DNA from: Apirhabdus apintestini
GTDB taxonomy: Bacteria; Pseudomonadota; Gammaproteobacteria; Enterobacterales; Enterobacteriaceae
Assembly (NCBI GenBank): GCA_033977085.1
Contig: CP138906.1
Coordinates: 248,001-312,000, forward strand
DNA length: 64,000 nt
Direction: 5' to 3'
The position numbers and the translations under genes were made by a program. Positions 35,398-47,024 of the stretch are shown one piece after another; position 1 is the first letter of the stretch, and the number at the start of each line of letters is the position of its first letter. The notes beneath the pieces were generated by a model. The model did not search any database and had not been told where the DNA came from. It saw only the letters and a program-made list of their open reading frames with translations.

Positions 35398-35973
35398 TTA
35401 ATGCACCGGCGGTGCGGCACTGGGCCAGACGTAAAATATCTTCTGCCAGCCGGCGGGCGGTATCAATGTCGGCGGCGCTGCGATTGACCAACAGACGGCT
35501 TAAACAGCCTTCCAGAACTAACTCCATCTGCTCAGCCACCATTGAAGGATCGTCAACGTCGAGCTCGGCTCAACAGAGCGTGCGTATATTCGCGGGCGAC
35601 GCGCTTTTGGTGCGTGGCGAGCTCGATGTATTGGGTGTTCTCCGTCCGGGAAAAAGCTACAGGCTGCGATGAATAGACAGCCGGGATAGCGCGAGTTGGC
35701 GACGCATTCGGTGAGGGTATCGTAGCGGGCCAGCAGCTTACGCTGCGGGCTTAGCGTATCGTCGTGAATCAGTTTGTGGCGCCAGGCGTCAATTTGCTGG
35801 CTATGGTAGCGTAAGGCGTCATAAAGAAGCGCTTCGCGATCGGGCCAAAAACGGATTAGCGCTTCAGGTTTAGCCTGAACCGCTTCTGCAACCATGTTTA
35901 GCGTAGTGCTGGCAAGCCCGTGTCGCTCCAGCAACTGTAAAGCCTGTTCTAACACATCTTCGCGTTGCACCAT
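35398..35973 (-). CDS. yjdC: TetR-like regulator YjdC (two frameshifts)
   Basis: This is a protein of about 191 residues matching E. coli YjdC: REDVLEQALQLLERHGLAST (HTH region), YDALRYHSQQIDAWR, SRYPGCLFIAACSFFPD and the C-terminal LAEDILRLAQCRTAGALT. Two one-base insertions break the frame at 35561-35568 and 35619-35626. In both, GAGCTCG stands where GAGCTG restores the reading, giving HPIHQLA and LLSQLDVDDPS as in E. coli. These are AGCT-site events. The start is ATG 35973, and it lies upstream of dsbD in the same direction. The regulated genes are unknown. Confidence 0.85.
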
Positions 35974-36018
35974 GTTCTCCTTACCTATTCCCGGCGACTC
36001 GACCGTATCAAGTGTTGT

Positions 36019-37735
36019 TTACCGTAAGTGATTGTGCAAATGCGTGCGGAAAGCTTCTGCTTTCATAAAACCTGTCACGCGCGATTGCGGAATTTCCCTG
36101 CCCTCGGTGTCAAAAAAGAGAATAGTAGGCAGCCCCAGCACCTTCAGGTGCTTTAGCAATGCCACGTCATCCGCACTGTTTGCCGTAACGTTCGCCTGTA
36201 GCAATACGGCGTGCTTCAGCTCGGCCTGCACCCTTGGGTCGCTGAACGTATATTTTTCAAATTCTTTACAGGCGACGCACCAGTCGGCGTAGAGATCCAG
36301 CATCACCGGTTTTCCCTGTGCCTTGGCCAGCGTCTGCTGAAAAGACGCGATATTAGAAATGCGTGAAAAATGCAGTGATTTTTGGGCGGGCTGCGCCGTT
36401 GAGCGGCTAAAGACCCAGTCCTGTAGCGGCCGGGCGGAAATTATCGCGGCGCCTAGCAGAATAATTTGCAGCACTTTGGCGATGCGGCGCTCGCTGCGCA
36501 GGCAGGTAATAAATGCCCAAATAAAGAAGGCGAGGCCCAGCAGGCTCCACAGGCGCATTCCCCAGACGTCGCCAATAACACGCTCAAGAAGGAAAGCGGG
36601 CAGCGCCAGAATAATAAAACCAAACGCAATTTTGACGTTTTCCATCCACGGGCCGCTTTTGGGCAAGAGTCGATTACCAAAAACCGTAATGAGGATGAGG
36701 GGGAGCCCCATGCCCAGCGCGTACAGGTAAAGCGTACTACCGCCAAGCCATACATTACCGCTTTGCGCAATGTATAGCAGGATGGCGCTCAACGGTGCGG
36801 TAGTGCACGGTGAGCAGATTAGCCCGGCGATGGCACCCATAACAAATACGCCTCCGGCCGATCCGCCCCGCTGGCGATTGCTCATTAAAGCCAGCCGGGT
36901 CTGGAGCGAAGAAGGAAGCTGAAGCGTAAAAACGCCGAACATGGATAGCGCCAGTAAAATAAAGAGTGCGGATAGCCCAATCAGCACCCGGGGCTGCTGC
37001 AATGTACCCTGAAACTGCATACCGGCCGCGGCGATAATCAGCCCCAATGCCGTATAGGTGAGCGCCATCCCCTGCACGTAAATCAGTGCCAGTATACATG
37101 CGCGCGCGCTGGAAAGCCGGCGCTGGCCGCCGAGAACAATACCTGAAATCAAGGGATACATCGGTAAAACACAGGGCGTAAAAGCGACGCCGATGCCGAT
37201 CAGTAGCGCCCATAGCATAGTGAACGGGCGCTGCGCCGATGGTGCTTCAGAAGAAGGCAGGGGGCCGTCAGGGCCGGTGTGGACGCGGCAGCCGGTTGCT
37301 GCTGCACGGGCGCGACGGCGCTTAACGGTACGCTGTGCGTTTCTGGTGGATAGCAAAAGCCCGCTTCGGCGCAGCCCTGCCAGGTCACCTGTAGTACCCC
37401 GTCTTTCTGTGCAGAAATGAGCTTCAAATTCAGCGCGATCGGCTGAGGGTAGATTTGGCTTTTGCCAAAAACTCGTCCTCGTGCCAGGTTCCGGCGGGAA
37501 GCTCAAAGTTCTCTAATGTCGCCTGCTGCGGGACAACGCGAATTTGCTGGCGGTAGAGATAATAGCCGGGTTTTATCTGCCAGTTTAGCGTGACGTTATG
37601 CCCTCGCTGGCTGAAATCAAACGCGAAGGCCTGTGCAGATGAGGCAAACTGCGGCTGGCCGGGCTTATCGAATAAGCCAGCGAAAGCCGGGGTGCTAAGT
37701 AGCAGTAGAATTAGTGTAAAGACGCGTACAGCCAT
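36019..37735 (-). CDS. dsbD: thiol:disulfide interchange protein DsbD (two frameshifts)
   Basis: This inner-membrane protein of about 570 residues carries electrons from cytoplasmic thioredoxin to periplasmic DsbC, DsbG and CcmG. A signal peptide (residues 1-19) is followed by the alpha domain with QGCAEAGFCYPPE, the eight-helix beta domain with Cys pairs in FTPCVLPMYP and LICSPCTTAP, and the C-terminal thioredoxin-like gamma domain with DWCVACKEFE. Frameshifts at about 37452 (A-run, AAAAGCC) and 37258 (C-run, GCCCCCTG) fit homopolymer undercalls. It overlaps cutA by 25 bases, as in E. coli. Confidence 0.93.
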
Positions 37736-38034
37736 GAGAGGTATTCACTGTCTCCTTGAAGAACGGGCAACACCAGCAATTCGGGTGTCTCATAAGGATG
37801 CCTTGCCTTAAGCGCTGCCAGCAAGGCATTGACGTTCGCTTTATCGCTTTTAACGATCATTTGCACTTCATACTCCTGTTCAAGCTTTCCTTGCCAGTAG
37901 TACAGAGATGTTGCGCCAGGCAGTAGCGTTGCACAGGAAGCGAGTTTTTCGTTCAGGACGTGCGCGGCCGGCTCTTGGGCGGTTGATTCATCGGGAGCGG
38001 TGCAGAGTACCACAACCGCATCGGGCGTTGTCAT
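37711..38034 (-). CDS. cutA: divalent-cation tolerance protein CutA
   Basis: This 107-residue protein is of the CutA1 family, a trimeric ferredoxin-like fold linked to divalent metal tolerance. Family segments are VVLCTAPDESTAQ, LLPGATSLYYWQGKLEQEYE and HPYETPELLVLPV. The start ATG 38034 is chosen because a strong ribosome site (GGAGG) lies six bases upstream; the longer reading from 38055 has none. It overlaps the start of dsbD. Confidence 0.94.
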   Translation of the reverse strand: MTTPDAVVVLCTAPDESTAQEPAAHVLNEKLASCATLLPGATSLYYWQGKLEQEYEVQMIVKSDKANVNALLAALKARHPYETPELLVLPVLQGDSEYLSWLYASLH

Positions 38035-38200
38035 AGCGAACCTCCGTATCGGCAATCAGCGCAGACTATATCATGCGTAGCGCGCGTGGAGGGAGGATGA
38101 GATGTAAGCGGGCGTAAGGCGGCTGAGTAAAGTGTCAACAACGGGTAAAAAGTGATCCACTTACCGTCACCACCAACGGTCTAATATTGATCCACCTTGC

Positions 38201-38979
38201 TTACTCAGGATTAGCTTCCGCTATAACCCCGGCCTTTCGTTTCTGCTTCAGTCGATAGCTCTCTCCTTTTATCTGGACTACGTGTGAGTGATGTAAGATC
38301 CGGTCCAGCATTGCCGATGTCAGGGCTGCATCACCCGCGAACGTCTGGTCCCACTGCCCGAACGGCAGGTTAGAGGTCAGGATCATCGCGCTCTTTTCGT
38401 AACGTTTGGCAATGACCTGGAAGAACAGCTTTGCCTCTTCCTGGCTGAACGGCAGATAGCCTATTTCGTCGATGATGAGCAGTTTGGGGGCCATGACACC
38501 GCGATTGAGTGTCGTTTTGTAACGCCCCTGACGCTGGGAAGTCGACGAGCTGTAACAGCAGGTCCGCTGCTGTTGTGAAGCGAACCTTGATGCCCGCCCG
38601 TACTGCCTCGTAGCCCATGGCTATCGCCAGATGTGTTTTCCCCACGCCCGAGGGGCCCAGCAACACGATGTTTTCGTTACGTTCGATGAAGCTCAGGGAA
38701 CGCAGCGACTGGATTTGCTTCTGAGGTGCGCCGGTGGCGAAGGTGAAGTCGTATTCCTCGAACGTCTTCACCGCCGGGAAGGCTGCCATCCGCGTGTACA
38801 TCGCCTGTTTACGCTGATGCCGGGCCAGTTTCTCCTCATGTAGCAGGTGCTCCGGGAAGTCCATATAGCTCCATTCCTGATCCACTGCCTGTTGCGACAG
38901 TGCCGGCGCCGCGCCGATAAGGCTGTCCAGCTGGGCTGTTCAGCAAGCACCATCAGCCGTTGATGTTGTAGTTCGACCA

Positions 38980-38983
<4 letters not shown>
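38201..38983 (-). CDS. istB: IstB, copy 3 (two frameshifts)
   Basis: This helper ATPase breaks near 38938 (GAACAGCCCAGC, as in copies 1 and 2) and again at 38545-38552, where GTCGACGAGCTGTAAC stands for GTCGACAGCTGTAAC. Both are AGCT sites. Walker A lies before and Walker B after the second break. Confidence 0.88.
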
Positions 38984-40002
<1,019 letters not shown>

Positions 40003-40127
40003 AAGCTCCCCTGTATTCAGAGGAGCAGATTAACCCTGGATCAGTTTTCAACCGCTGGGGTGGATCAGTTTTGCACCGTTGGTAACATAAAGCGGCCACC
40101 GTGCGGGGGCGGCCGCGAGGTCTGGCG

Positions 40128-41429
40128 CTAAATAATGAGGCTGCCAAGCACAAAACCCAGCATCACGCACAGGGTGATAGCAATTACGCCGGGAATAAGA
40201 AAAGCGTGGTTAAACACATATTTCCCAATACGCGTAGAGCCGGTGTCATCCATTTCCACTGCGGCCAGCAGGGTGGGGTAAGTAGGCAGTACAAATAGCG
40301 CCGAAACCGCTGCGAACGAAGCGACGGCGGTGAGAGGGCTAACCCCAAGCATTAGCGCAGCGGGCATCAGCGCTTTGGTTGTCGCAGCCTGCGAATACAG
40401 AAGCGTCGCGGCGAAGAAAAGCACGATGGCGAGCAGCCATGGGTAGTTATGCAGTAGCTCCCCGGCGACGTGCTGGATATCGCTGATATGATGTTTCACA
40501 AAGGTATCGCCAAGCCAGGCGACGCCGAGTACGCAAATACAGGCGCTCATGCCGGATTTAAATGTGCCCGCGTTCAGTATCTCGCCAGTATTCACTTTGC
40601 AGGTCAGGCAAATAAGCGTGGCGATGGTCAGCATAAATACCACAATCGCTTCATTGCGCGGCAACACCGGGTTGCTGATAAGGCCGACGGTATCGCTGAT
40701 TGCCGTGGCATAAAACATCACGGCGATAATCCCGATGAGAAAGAGCAGGACCGAGCGGCGCGCGTGCGGTTTTATCTCGAAAACCTGCTCTCCGCGCAGC
40801 TTAATCTCGCCCAGAGCAAGGCGTTCCTGATAAACCGGATCGTCTTTCAGTTCACAGCCGAGAAAGTTACACACAATGGCGGTCAGCATGACGGCAACCA
40901 GCGTCGAAGGGATGCATACGGCGAGTAGCGTCAGGTAGCTCACTCCCAAAGGTTCGAGGATGCCGGCGAAAAATACTACGGCGGCGGAAATCGGCGATGC
41001 GGTAATGGCGATTTGCGAAGCCACCACGGCGATGGAGAGCGGGCGTGACGGGCGTATTCCCTGTTCTTTCGCTACCTCGGTAATTACCGGCATCGTTGAA
41101 AACGCCGTATGGCCGGTACCTGCCAGAATAGTCATAAACCAAGTGACCAGCGGTGCGATAAACGTAATGTATTTGGGATGGCGCCTGAGCAGGCGCTCGG
41201 CAATGCTCACCAGGTAATCCATGCCGCCCGCGACCTGCATGGCGGCGATGGCTGCGATGACCGCCATGATAATTTCAATCACATCAAACGGTATCGAGCC
41301 GGGGGTGATTTGGAACAGGAGCGTTAATACCAGAACACCTAGCCCGCCGGCGAAACCAATGCCAATGCCGCCGAGTCTGGCTCCTAAATAGATAGCCAGC
41401 AAAACGATGACGAGTTCAGCACCAAACAT
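40128..41429 (-). CDS. dcuA: anaerobic C4-dicarboxylate transporter DcuA
   Basis: This is a 433-residue inner-membrane carrier with about ten hydrophobic helices, the same length as E. coli DcuA. It has typical family segments such as IIMAVIAAIAAMQVAGG, LAGTGHTAFSTMPVI and LLYSQAATTKALMP. It exchanges aspartate or fumarate for succinate. It lies downstream of aspA, which makes fumarate from aspartate, as in E. coli. Frame and length are intact. IS21 copy 3 ends 40 bases beyond its stop. Confidence 0.96.
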   Translation of the reverse strand: MFGAELVIVLLAIYLGARLGGIGIGFAGGLGVLVLTLLFQITPGSIPFDVIEIIMAVIAAIAAMQVAGGMDYLVSIAERLLRRHPKYITFIAPLVTWFMTILAGTGHTAFSTMPVITEVAKEQGIRPSRPLSIAVVASQIAITASPISAAVVFFAGILEPLGVSYLTLLAVCIPSTLVAVMLTAIVCNFLGCELKDDPVYQERLALGEIKLRGEQVFEIKPHARRSVLLFLIGIIAVMFYATAISDTVGLISNPVLPRNEAIVVFMLTIATLICLTCKVNTGEILNAGTFKSGMSACICVLGVAWLGDTFVKHHISDIQHVAGELLHNYPWLLAIVLFFAATLLYSQAATTKALMPAALMLGVSPLTAVASFAAVSALFVLPTYPTLLAAVEMDDTGSTRIGKYVFNHAFLIPGVIAITLCVMLGFVLGSLII

Positions 41430-41495
41430 AGTGGTTATCCTTAAAATATTACAAAACTGAAATGAATATGTTATTTATTCGTATCTAATGAAAAG

Positions 41496-41527
41496 AAAAA
41501 GGCACGTCACTGTGGACGTGCCTTTTT
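41496..41527. terminator. bidirectional terminator between aspA and dcuA
   Basis: An 8-bp stem GGCACGTC/GACGTGCC (41501-41508, 41515-41522) with a 6-base loop is flanked by A5 on the left and T5 on the right, so it has a U-tract in either direction. On the minus strand it lies right after aspA and would end most aspA transcripts before dcuA. Confidence 0.8.
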
Positions 41528-41549
41528 GCATTGTTACGCCGTACTCGCG

Positions 41550-42986
41550 TTATTGTTCGCTTTCATCGGTGTAGCGTTTCGCTTTGTAGGCCGGATGCAT
41601 AAGGTTATTAACGGAGAAGATGTCGTCTAATTCGGTTTCTGTCAGCAGCCCTCGTTCAAGGACGACTTCTCTTACGCTCTTGCCCGTTTCCGCGCAAATT
41701 TTACCCACGATATCGCCGTTATGGTGGCCGATAAATGGATTCAGATAGGTCACAATGCCGATAGAGTTATACACGTAGCTCTCGCAAACGGCTTTGTTGG
41801 CCGTAATACCGATAACGGTTTTCTCCAGCAGGTTATAGCAGGCGTTAGTCAGAATGTGGATGGACTCAAACAGCGCCTGGCCTATCACCGGCTCCATGAC
41901 ATTAAGCTGAAGCTGTCCGGCCTCTGAGGCCATGGTCACGGTTGTGTCGTTGCCGATAACTTTAAAGCAAACCTGGTTAACCACTTCCGGCACCACAGGG
42001 TTTACCTTGGCGGGCATAATGGAAGAACCCGCCTGCAGTTCTGGCAAGTTAATTTCATTTAAACCGGCGCGTGGTCCGGAGGAGAGCAGGCGCAGATCGT
42101 TACAAATTTTTGATAATTTCACCGCCAGGCGCTTCAGAGAGCTATGTACCATGACATACGCCCCGCAGTCTGAGGTAGCTTCAATCAAGTCTTCCGCTGG
42201 TACAACGGGCAGATTGCTGACTTCTGCCAGCTTTTGTACCGCAAGCTGCTGATAGCCATCTGGCGTATTCAAACGCGTGCCGATAGCGGTAGCTCCCAGG
42301 TTTACTTCGAGCAGTAATTCAGCCGTGCGCATAAGGTTTTTTGTTTCTTCATTGAGCAACACGCTGAACGCGTGAAATTCCTGGCCCAGCGTCATTGGTA
42401 CGGCGTCCTGAAGCTGCGTGCGGCCCATTTTTAAAACATTTTCAAACTCGGCGGCTTTACGCTGAAAACCTTCACCTAATTGATGGATAGCATCGACCAG
42501 TTTCAGGATGGATGCGTACACTGCGATACGAAACCCGGTGGGATAAGCGTCGTTAGTGGACTGGCATTTATTGACGTGGTCGTTCGGGTTTAGGTACTGA
42601 TATTCCCCTTTTTGATGCCCTAGCAGCTCCAGCCCGATATTTGCCAGGACTTCATTGGTGTTCATATTCACGGAGGTACCCGCGCCGCCCTGATAGACAT
42701 CAACTGGAAACTGATCCATGCATTTGCCGTTATTAAGCACTTCATCACAGGCGGCGATAATGGCGTCAGCAACTTTACGAGGAATCGTTTGAAGCTCTTT
42801 ATTCGCCAGCGCTGCGGCTTTTTTCACCATCACCATACCCCGGACGAATTCAGGGATATCGCTGATTTTACTGTTGCTGATATAAAAGTTTTCAATCGCT
42901 CTCAGAGTGTGAATGCCATAATAGGCATCCGCTGGTACTTCACGGGTACCCAATAAATCTTCTTCGATACGAATGTGATTAAGCAT
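41550..42986 (-). CDS. aspA: aspartate ammonia-lyase (aspartase)
   Basis: This 478-residue enzyme, the same length as E. coli AspA, converts L-aspartate to fumarate and ammonia. The fumarase/aspartase signature GSSIMPAKVNP carries the catalytic serine loop; the substrate-binding segments TSVNMNTNEV, NDAYPTGFR and GRTQLQDAVP are present. The start ATG 42986 follows AAGAAGG by five bases; a longer reading from 43004 lacks a ribosome site. The frame is intact. Aspartase feeds fumarate to the fumarate reductase encoded at 57003-60295 during anaerobic growth. Confidence 0.96.
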   Translation of the reverse strand: MLNHIRIEEDLLGTREVPADAYYGIHTLRAIENFYISNSKISDIPEFVRGMVMVKKAAALANKELQTIPRKVADAIIAACDEVLNNGKCMDQFPVDVYQGGAGTSVNMNTNEVLANIGLELLGHQKGEYQYLNPNDHVNKCQSTNDAYPTGFRIAVYASILKLVDAIHQLGEGFQRKAAEFENVLKMGRTQLQDAVPMTLGQEFHAFSVLLNEETKNLMRTAELLLEVNLGATAIGTRLNTPDGYQQLAVQKLAEVSNLPVVPAEDLIEATSDCGAYVMVHSSLKRLAVKLSKICNDLRLLSSGPRAGLNEINLPELQAGSSIMPAKVNPVVPEVVNQVCFKVIGNDTTVTMASEAGQLQLNVMEPVIGQALFESIHILTNACYNLLEKTVIGITANKAVCESYVYNSIGIVTYLNPFIGHHNGDIVGKICAETGKSVREVVLERGLLTETELDDIFSVNNLMHPAYKAKRYTDESEQ

Positions 42987-43173
42987 GTGAACCTTCTTTT
43001 GCAAGCTGCCAGTTAATTACATCAGAACACGCTAAGGATATGCGGTTATTTATTGGTCGAGCCGACGATTATGTCCATGCAAGACGCGTTTGCCCCGATC
43101 ATATGCTGTTATCAGCGAAAAGCCGTAATCTGGATCACTTATTACCTCGTATGTAGTATCAGGATTGCTAATA

Positions 43174-43189
43174 TGTGAGCAGTATCACT
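43174..43189. promoter_or_regulatory. probable CRP site upstream of aspA and fxsA
   Basis: TGTGAGCAGTATCACT matches the CRP consensus TGTGA-N6-TCACA in nine of ten positions. It lies in the 351-base divergent region between aspA (start 42986) and fxsA (start 43338). E. coli aspA is activated by CRP. I see nothing else certain in this intergenic region. Confidence 0.5.
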
Positions 43190-43337
43190 GCCTGATAATT
43201 ATTAGAGAAAAGAGAAGGCTTCGCATTGATTTTTGGCGGTAGCGCCTCCATCTCTAGCCCGTATGTGAAATGAATTCATGTTGAACGAAGTACACGAGAG
43301 CCGCTTTGCGGCGGAGATGACCTCAGGAGCTCTGTCA

Positions 43338-43810
43338 GTGCGTTGGATCCCTTTACTTGCTCTTTTCCTCTATGTCTATATAGAGATGACGATTTTTATT
43401 CAGGTCGCCCACGTATTTGGCGTTCTGCTTACCCTTATGCTGGTAATTTTTACCTCAGTCATCGGCATGTCGCTGGTCCGTAATCAGGGCTTTCGCAACC
43501 TTATCCTGATGCAGCAGAAAATAGCGGCGGGAGAAAGTCCAGCAGCGGAAATGATTAAAAGTGTGTCGTTGATCCTGGCCGGCGGGTTATTACTGCTACC
43601 GGGCTTTTTTACCGATTTCCTCGGCTTACTTTTGCTACTGCCACCCGTGCAGAAATTAATCACTCTGCGCCTGTTGCCTTACCTGCGTTTTTCCGCGCGC
43701 CGGGCGGCTTTGGTCCGGGAGGAGAGAATGGTCAAACCTATGACGGTGAATTCCAGCGCAAGGGCGATACATCCTCGCGTCTGGAAGACCGCGATCGCGA
43801 CGAGCGATAA
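43338..43810 (+). CDS. fxsA: FxsA family membrane protein (one frameshift)
   Basis: This is an inner-membrane protein of about 157 residues with four helices: VRWIPLLALFLYVYIE, VLLTLMLVIFTSVIGM and LLLLPGFFTDFLG among them. FxsA overproduction relieves F-plasmid exclusion of phage T7. The start is GTG 43338 after AGGAG, as in E. coli; the reading from 43278 has no support. A T-run near 43690 has one T too few. Adding it gives the usual hydrophilic tail (GGENGQTYDGEFQRKGD) to TAA 43808-43810. Confidence 0.88.
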
Positions 43811-43833
43811 AAAACAAAAAAATTTCCTCTTTC

Positions 43834-43863
43834 CCCTTGAAGCGGAAAAAGGCGACCCCATTA
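43834..43863 (+). promoter_or_regulatory. sigma-32 heat-shock promoter of groESL
   Basis: CCCTTGAA (43834-43841) and CCCCATTA (43856-43863) are separated by 14 bases. They match the sigma-32 consensus and the known E. coli groE promoter. groES starts 79 bases downstream. Confidence 0.88.
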
Positions 43864-43941
43864 CATCGTCACCCGCCGGAAACCCTGGTATGCCGGTGTA
43901 ACCCATAAACTGATACGGACTTTCTCATAGGAGAGCTATCA

Positions 43942-44235
43942 ATGAAAATTCGTCCATTGCATGATCGCGTGATCGTCAAGCGTAAAGAAGTTGAATCCAA
44001 ATCTGCTGGCGGAATCGTTCTGACCGGCTCTGCGGCGGGTAAATCGACCCGCGGTGAAGTGCTGGCGGTAGGCAATGGCCGCATCCTTGAAAATGGCGAA
44101 ATGAAGCCGCTGGACGTAAAAGTTGGCGACACCGTTATTTTCAACGATGGCTACGGTGTAAAAGCTGAAAAGATCGACAATGAAGAAGTGTTGATTATGT
44201 CTGAAAGTGACATTCTGGCGATTGTTGAAGCTTAA
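43942..44235 (+). CDS. groES: co-chaperonin GroES
   Basis: This is the 97-residue heptameric lid of the GroEL chamber. The start MKIRPLHDRVIVKR and the mobile-loop region GIVLTGSAAGKSTRGEV are standard. The frame is intact, with ribosome site AGGAG. It is co-transcribed with groEL 39 bases downstream from the sigma-32 promoter. Confidence 0.97.
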   Translation: MKIRPLHDRVIVKRKEVESKSAGGIVLTGSAAGKSTRGEVLAVGNGRILENGEMKPLDVKVGDTVIFNDGYGVKAEKIDNEEVLIMSESDILAIVEA

Positions 44236-44274
44236 TCTCACGTGAAAAACGTACGAATTTAAGGGAAAGATATT

Positions 44275-45922
44275 ATGGCAGCTAAAGACGTAAAATTCGG
44301 TAATGACGCACGTGTGAAAATGCTGCGCGGCGTTAATGTTCTGGCAGATGCGGTAAAAGTAACCCTCGGTCCGAAAGGCCGTAACGTGGTCCTTGATAAA
44401 TCCTTCGGCGCTCCGACCATCACAAAAGATGGCGTGTCCGTAGCGCGTGAAATCGAGCTGGAAGATAAGTTCGAAAATATGGGCGCGCAGATGGTGAAAG
44501 AAGTGGCCTCTAAAGCGAATGACGCTGCAGGCGACGGTACCACCACCGCGACCGTACTGGCGCAGTCTATCGTTAACGAAGGCCTGAAAGCCGTTGCTGC
44601 GGGTATGAACCCGATGGATCTGAAGCGCGGTATCGATAAAGCCGTTATTGCCGCCGTTGAAGAACTGAAAACGCTGTCTGTTCCGTGCTCTGATTCTAAA
44701 GCCATCGCTCAGGTAGGTACTATTTCTGCGAACTCCGACGAAACCGTGGGTAAACTGATTGCAGAAGCGATGGAAAAAGTCGGTAAAGAAGGCGTTATTA
44801 CCGTTGAAGAAGGCACCGGTCTGCAAGACGAGCTTGGACGTAGTTGAAGGTATGCAGTTCGACCGTGGCTACCTGTCTCCGTATTTCATCAACAAGCCGG
44901 AAACGGGCGCCGTAGAGCTGGAAAATCCGTTTATCCTGCTGGCCGATAAGAAAATCTCTAACATTCGCGAACTGCTGCCGCTGCTGGAAGCCGTAGCGAA
45001 AGCGGGCAAGCCGCTGTTAATCGTTGCTGAAGACGTTGAAGGTGAAGCGCTGGCGACGCTGGTGGTCAACACCATGCGCGGTATTGTAAAAGTCGCTGCG
45101 GTTAAAGCGCCGGGCTTTGGCGATCGCCGTAAAGCTATGCTGCAGGATATCGCTATTCTGACCGGTGGTACCGTTATCTCTGAAGAGATCGGTATGGAGC
45201 TGGAAAAAGCGACGCTGGAAGATTTGGGCCAGGCGAAGCGCGTGGTTATTAACAAAGATACCACCATCATCATCGATGGTATTGGCGAAGAGTCCGCTAT
45301 TCAGGGCCGCGTAACGCAGATTCGTCAGCAGATTGAAGAAGCGACATCTGACTACGATAAAGAAAAACTGCAGGAGCGCGTAGCGAAACTGGCAGGCGGG
45401 GTTGCCGTTATCAAAGTTGGTGCAGCGACTGAAGTTGAAATGAAAGAGAAGAAAGCGCGCGTTGAAGATGCCCTGCATGCGACCCGCGCAGCGGTTGAAG
45501 AAGGCGTGGTTGCCGGTGGCGGCGTTGCGCTGGTGCGCGTAGCGGCGAAAATCGCTTCTCTGACCGGCCAGAACGAAGATCAGAACGTGGGTATCAAAGT
45601 CGCACTGCGTGCGATGGAAGCTCCTCTGCGTCAGATCGTTGCTAACGCCGGTGAAGAGCCGTCCGTTATTGCTAATAACGTGAAAGCGGGCGACGGCAAC
45701 TATGGCTACAACGCGGCGACGGAAGAATACGGCAACATGATCGATATGGGTATTCTGGATCCGACGAAAGTAACCCGTTCTGCGCTGCAGTACGCCTCTT
45801 CTGTTGCTGGTCTGATGATCACGACCGAGTGTATGGTTACCGATCTGCCTAAAGATGATAAAGCTGACTTAGGCGCCGCTGGTGGTATGGGCGGCATGGG
45901 TGGCATGGGCGGTATGATGTAA
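44275..45922 (+). CDS. groEL: chaperonin GroEL (one-base insertion in this sequence)
   Basis: The 548-residue chaperonin subunit is complete except for one extra T at 44831-44835: GACGAGCTTGGACG where GACGAGCTGGACG gives the universal GLQDELDVVEGMQF. All other segments are standard, including the ATP-binding GDGTTTATVLA and the GGM-repeat tail. GroEL is essential in enterobacteria, so a real frameshift is very unlikely. This is the clearest proof that the AGCT-site insertions in this window are sequence errors. Confidence 0.96.
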
Positions 45923-46635
45923 GCCAGCCCGGGCTAAGCGGCGTCAGGTAACGTCGCTTACGGAGCTAGCGCGCCAGTCGCGTTCGCTCCGTAACCCACC
46001 GACAGTGATTAAGCGAAGCGCCGGATGTGATATCGTTCGGCGCTTTGTTGTTTCTTAAGCAGAATTTCTCGCCTCTCTTTTGTACCTGTGTTATTCCCAG
46101 GCGAAGCTATATAAAAGGCGTTGCATACCCATCCTGTAAGACAATTATTCATATAGCCTAATGGAATAGCGGTGCAGTATTAGCATCGGGAAATATGCGC
46201 TTACTGATAGCCACCCAATATAGGCAAAGAATTAGTATCTGTTCTGAAAATGTTCGTCGGTCTTATTTTTATGGGGCCGTGCTGGCGGTGTCGCCAATTA
46301 CATTCATCCTGAAAAGGAATACCGTCTGTATTCGCCCGTTGAGTGTTTAAACAACGTAACTGCCTGATACTGTCCTCTGTTGCTACTGACTTAGAATAGC
46401 AGTGGGCGTTTGTTGTTGAGAAATGAGAAACCCAGGCGCTTAAAATGCGTGGGGAAAGCCGCGGGGATGGTGGATTATCGATCCCTTGCAAGATAATGTA
46501 CGGGGTTACCACCTGAAAAACAGAGATATCCCGGCTGCGGCGCGGCAGGCAGCCTGTATAATTGATCGATATGACATGATATAAGGTCATAGCACTTGGG
46601 CAGCTCGTGTCCGCTTCATAACAATGAGGAATAAC
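45923..46635. other. 713-base intergenic region after groEL, no gene seen
   Basis: The region holds a GC-rich hairpin TACGGAGC...GCTCCGTA (45959-45993), the terminator-like hairpin listed separately at 46016-46050, and a long AT-balanced stretch without a recognisable gene. A minus-strand open frame at 46201-46590 has no ribosome site and an improbable composition. The region upstream of yjeI must hold its promoter. Confidence 0.5.
46016..46050 (+). terminator. possible groEL terminator
   Basis: An 8-bp stem AAGCGCCG/CGGCGCTT (46016-46023, 46038-46045) is followed by a T-rich tract. It lies about 95 bases after the groEL stop. The large 14-base loop makes the call moderate. Confidence 0.5.
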
Positions 46636-46989
46636 ATGCGCGTAAAACTTTCAGCAGGAATGGCTGTGGCGGCACTGTTGCTGGCCGGCTGTAGCGCCAG
46701 TAATCATCTTACCGCCGGTGGTCAGGGCGTTCGTTTCGTCGAACAACAGCCCGGTAGCGAATGTACGCTGTTAGGAAACGCCAGTGGCGAACAAAGCAAC
46801 TGGTTCTCTGGCCCGCAGGGTGAAGAGGGAGGCTCCATGCGCGGAGCGGCAAATGCGTTACGTAACCAGGCCGCAGCGATGGGCGGAAATGTGTTATATG
46901 GCGTTAGCAGCCCGACGCAGAACATGTTATCCAGCTTCGTGCCGACCGCCAGTAAGATGGTTGGGCAGGTCTGGAAATGTCCTCAATAG
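46636..46989 (+). CDS. yjeI: lipoprotein YjeI (DUF4156)
   Basis: This is a 117-residue lipoprotein, the same length as E. coli YjeI. The signal peptide ends in the lipobox LLAGC (Cys19). The mature part has CTLLGNASGEQ and a glycine/alanine/asparagine-rich middle GAANALRNQAAAMGGN. ATG 46636 is chosen because GAGGA lies six bases upstream; the ATG at 46624 lies before that site. Function is unknown. Confidence 0.88.
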   Translation: MRVKLSAGMAVAALLLAGCSASNHLTAGGQGVRFVEQQPGSECTLLGNASGEQSNWFSGPQGEEGGSMRGAANALRNQAAAMGGNVLYGVSSPTQNMLSSFVPTASKMVGQVWKCPQ

Positions 46990-47024
46990 CGGCATGAGCT
47001 GGAATATTCTACGCCAGTATTGTA

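Noticed and set aside
44275..45922. groEL as a pseudogene
   Set aside because: An essential gene with one base inserted at an AGCT; all residues on both sides are standard, so a sequence error is far more likely.
46201..46590. 129-codon open frame on the minus strand between groEL and yjeI
   Set aside because: No ribosome site, improbable amino-acid composition and no family resemblance; the stretch looks intergenic.
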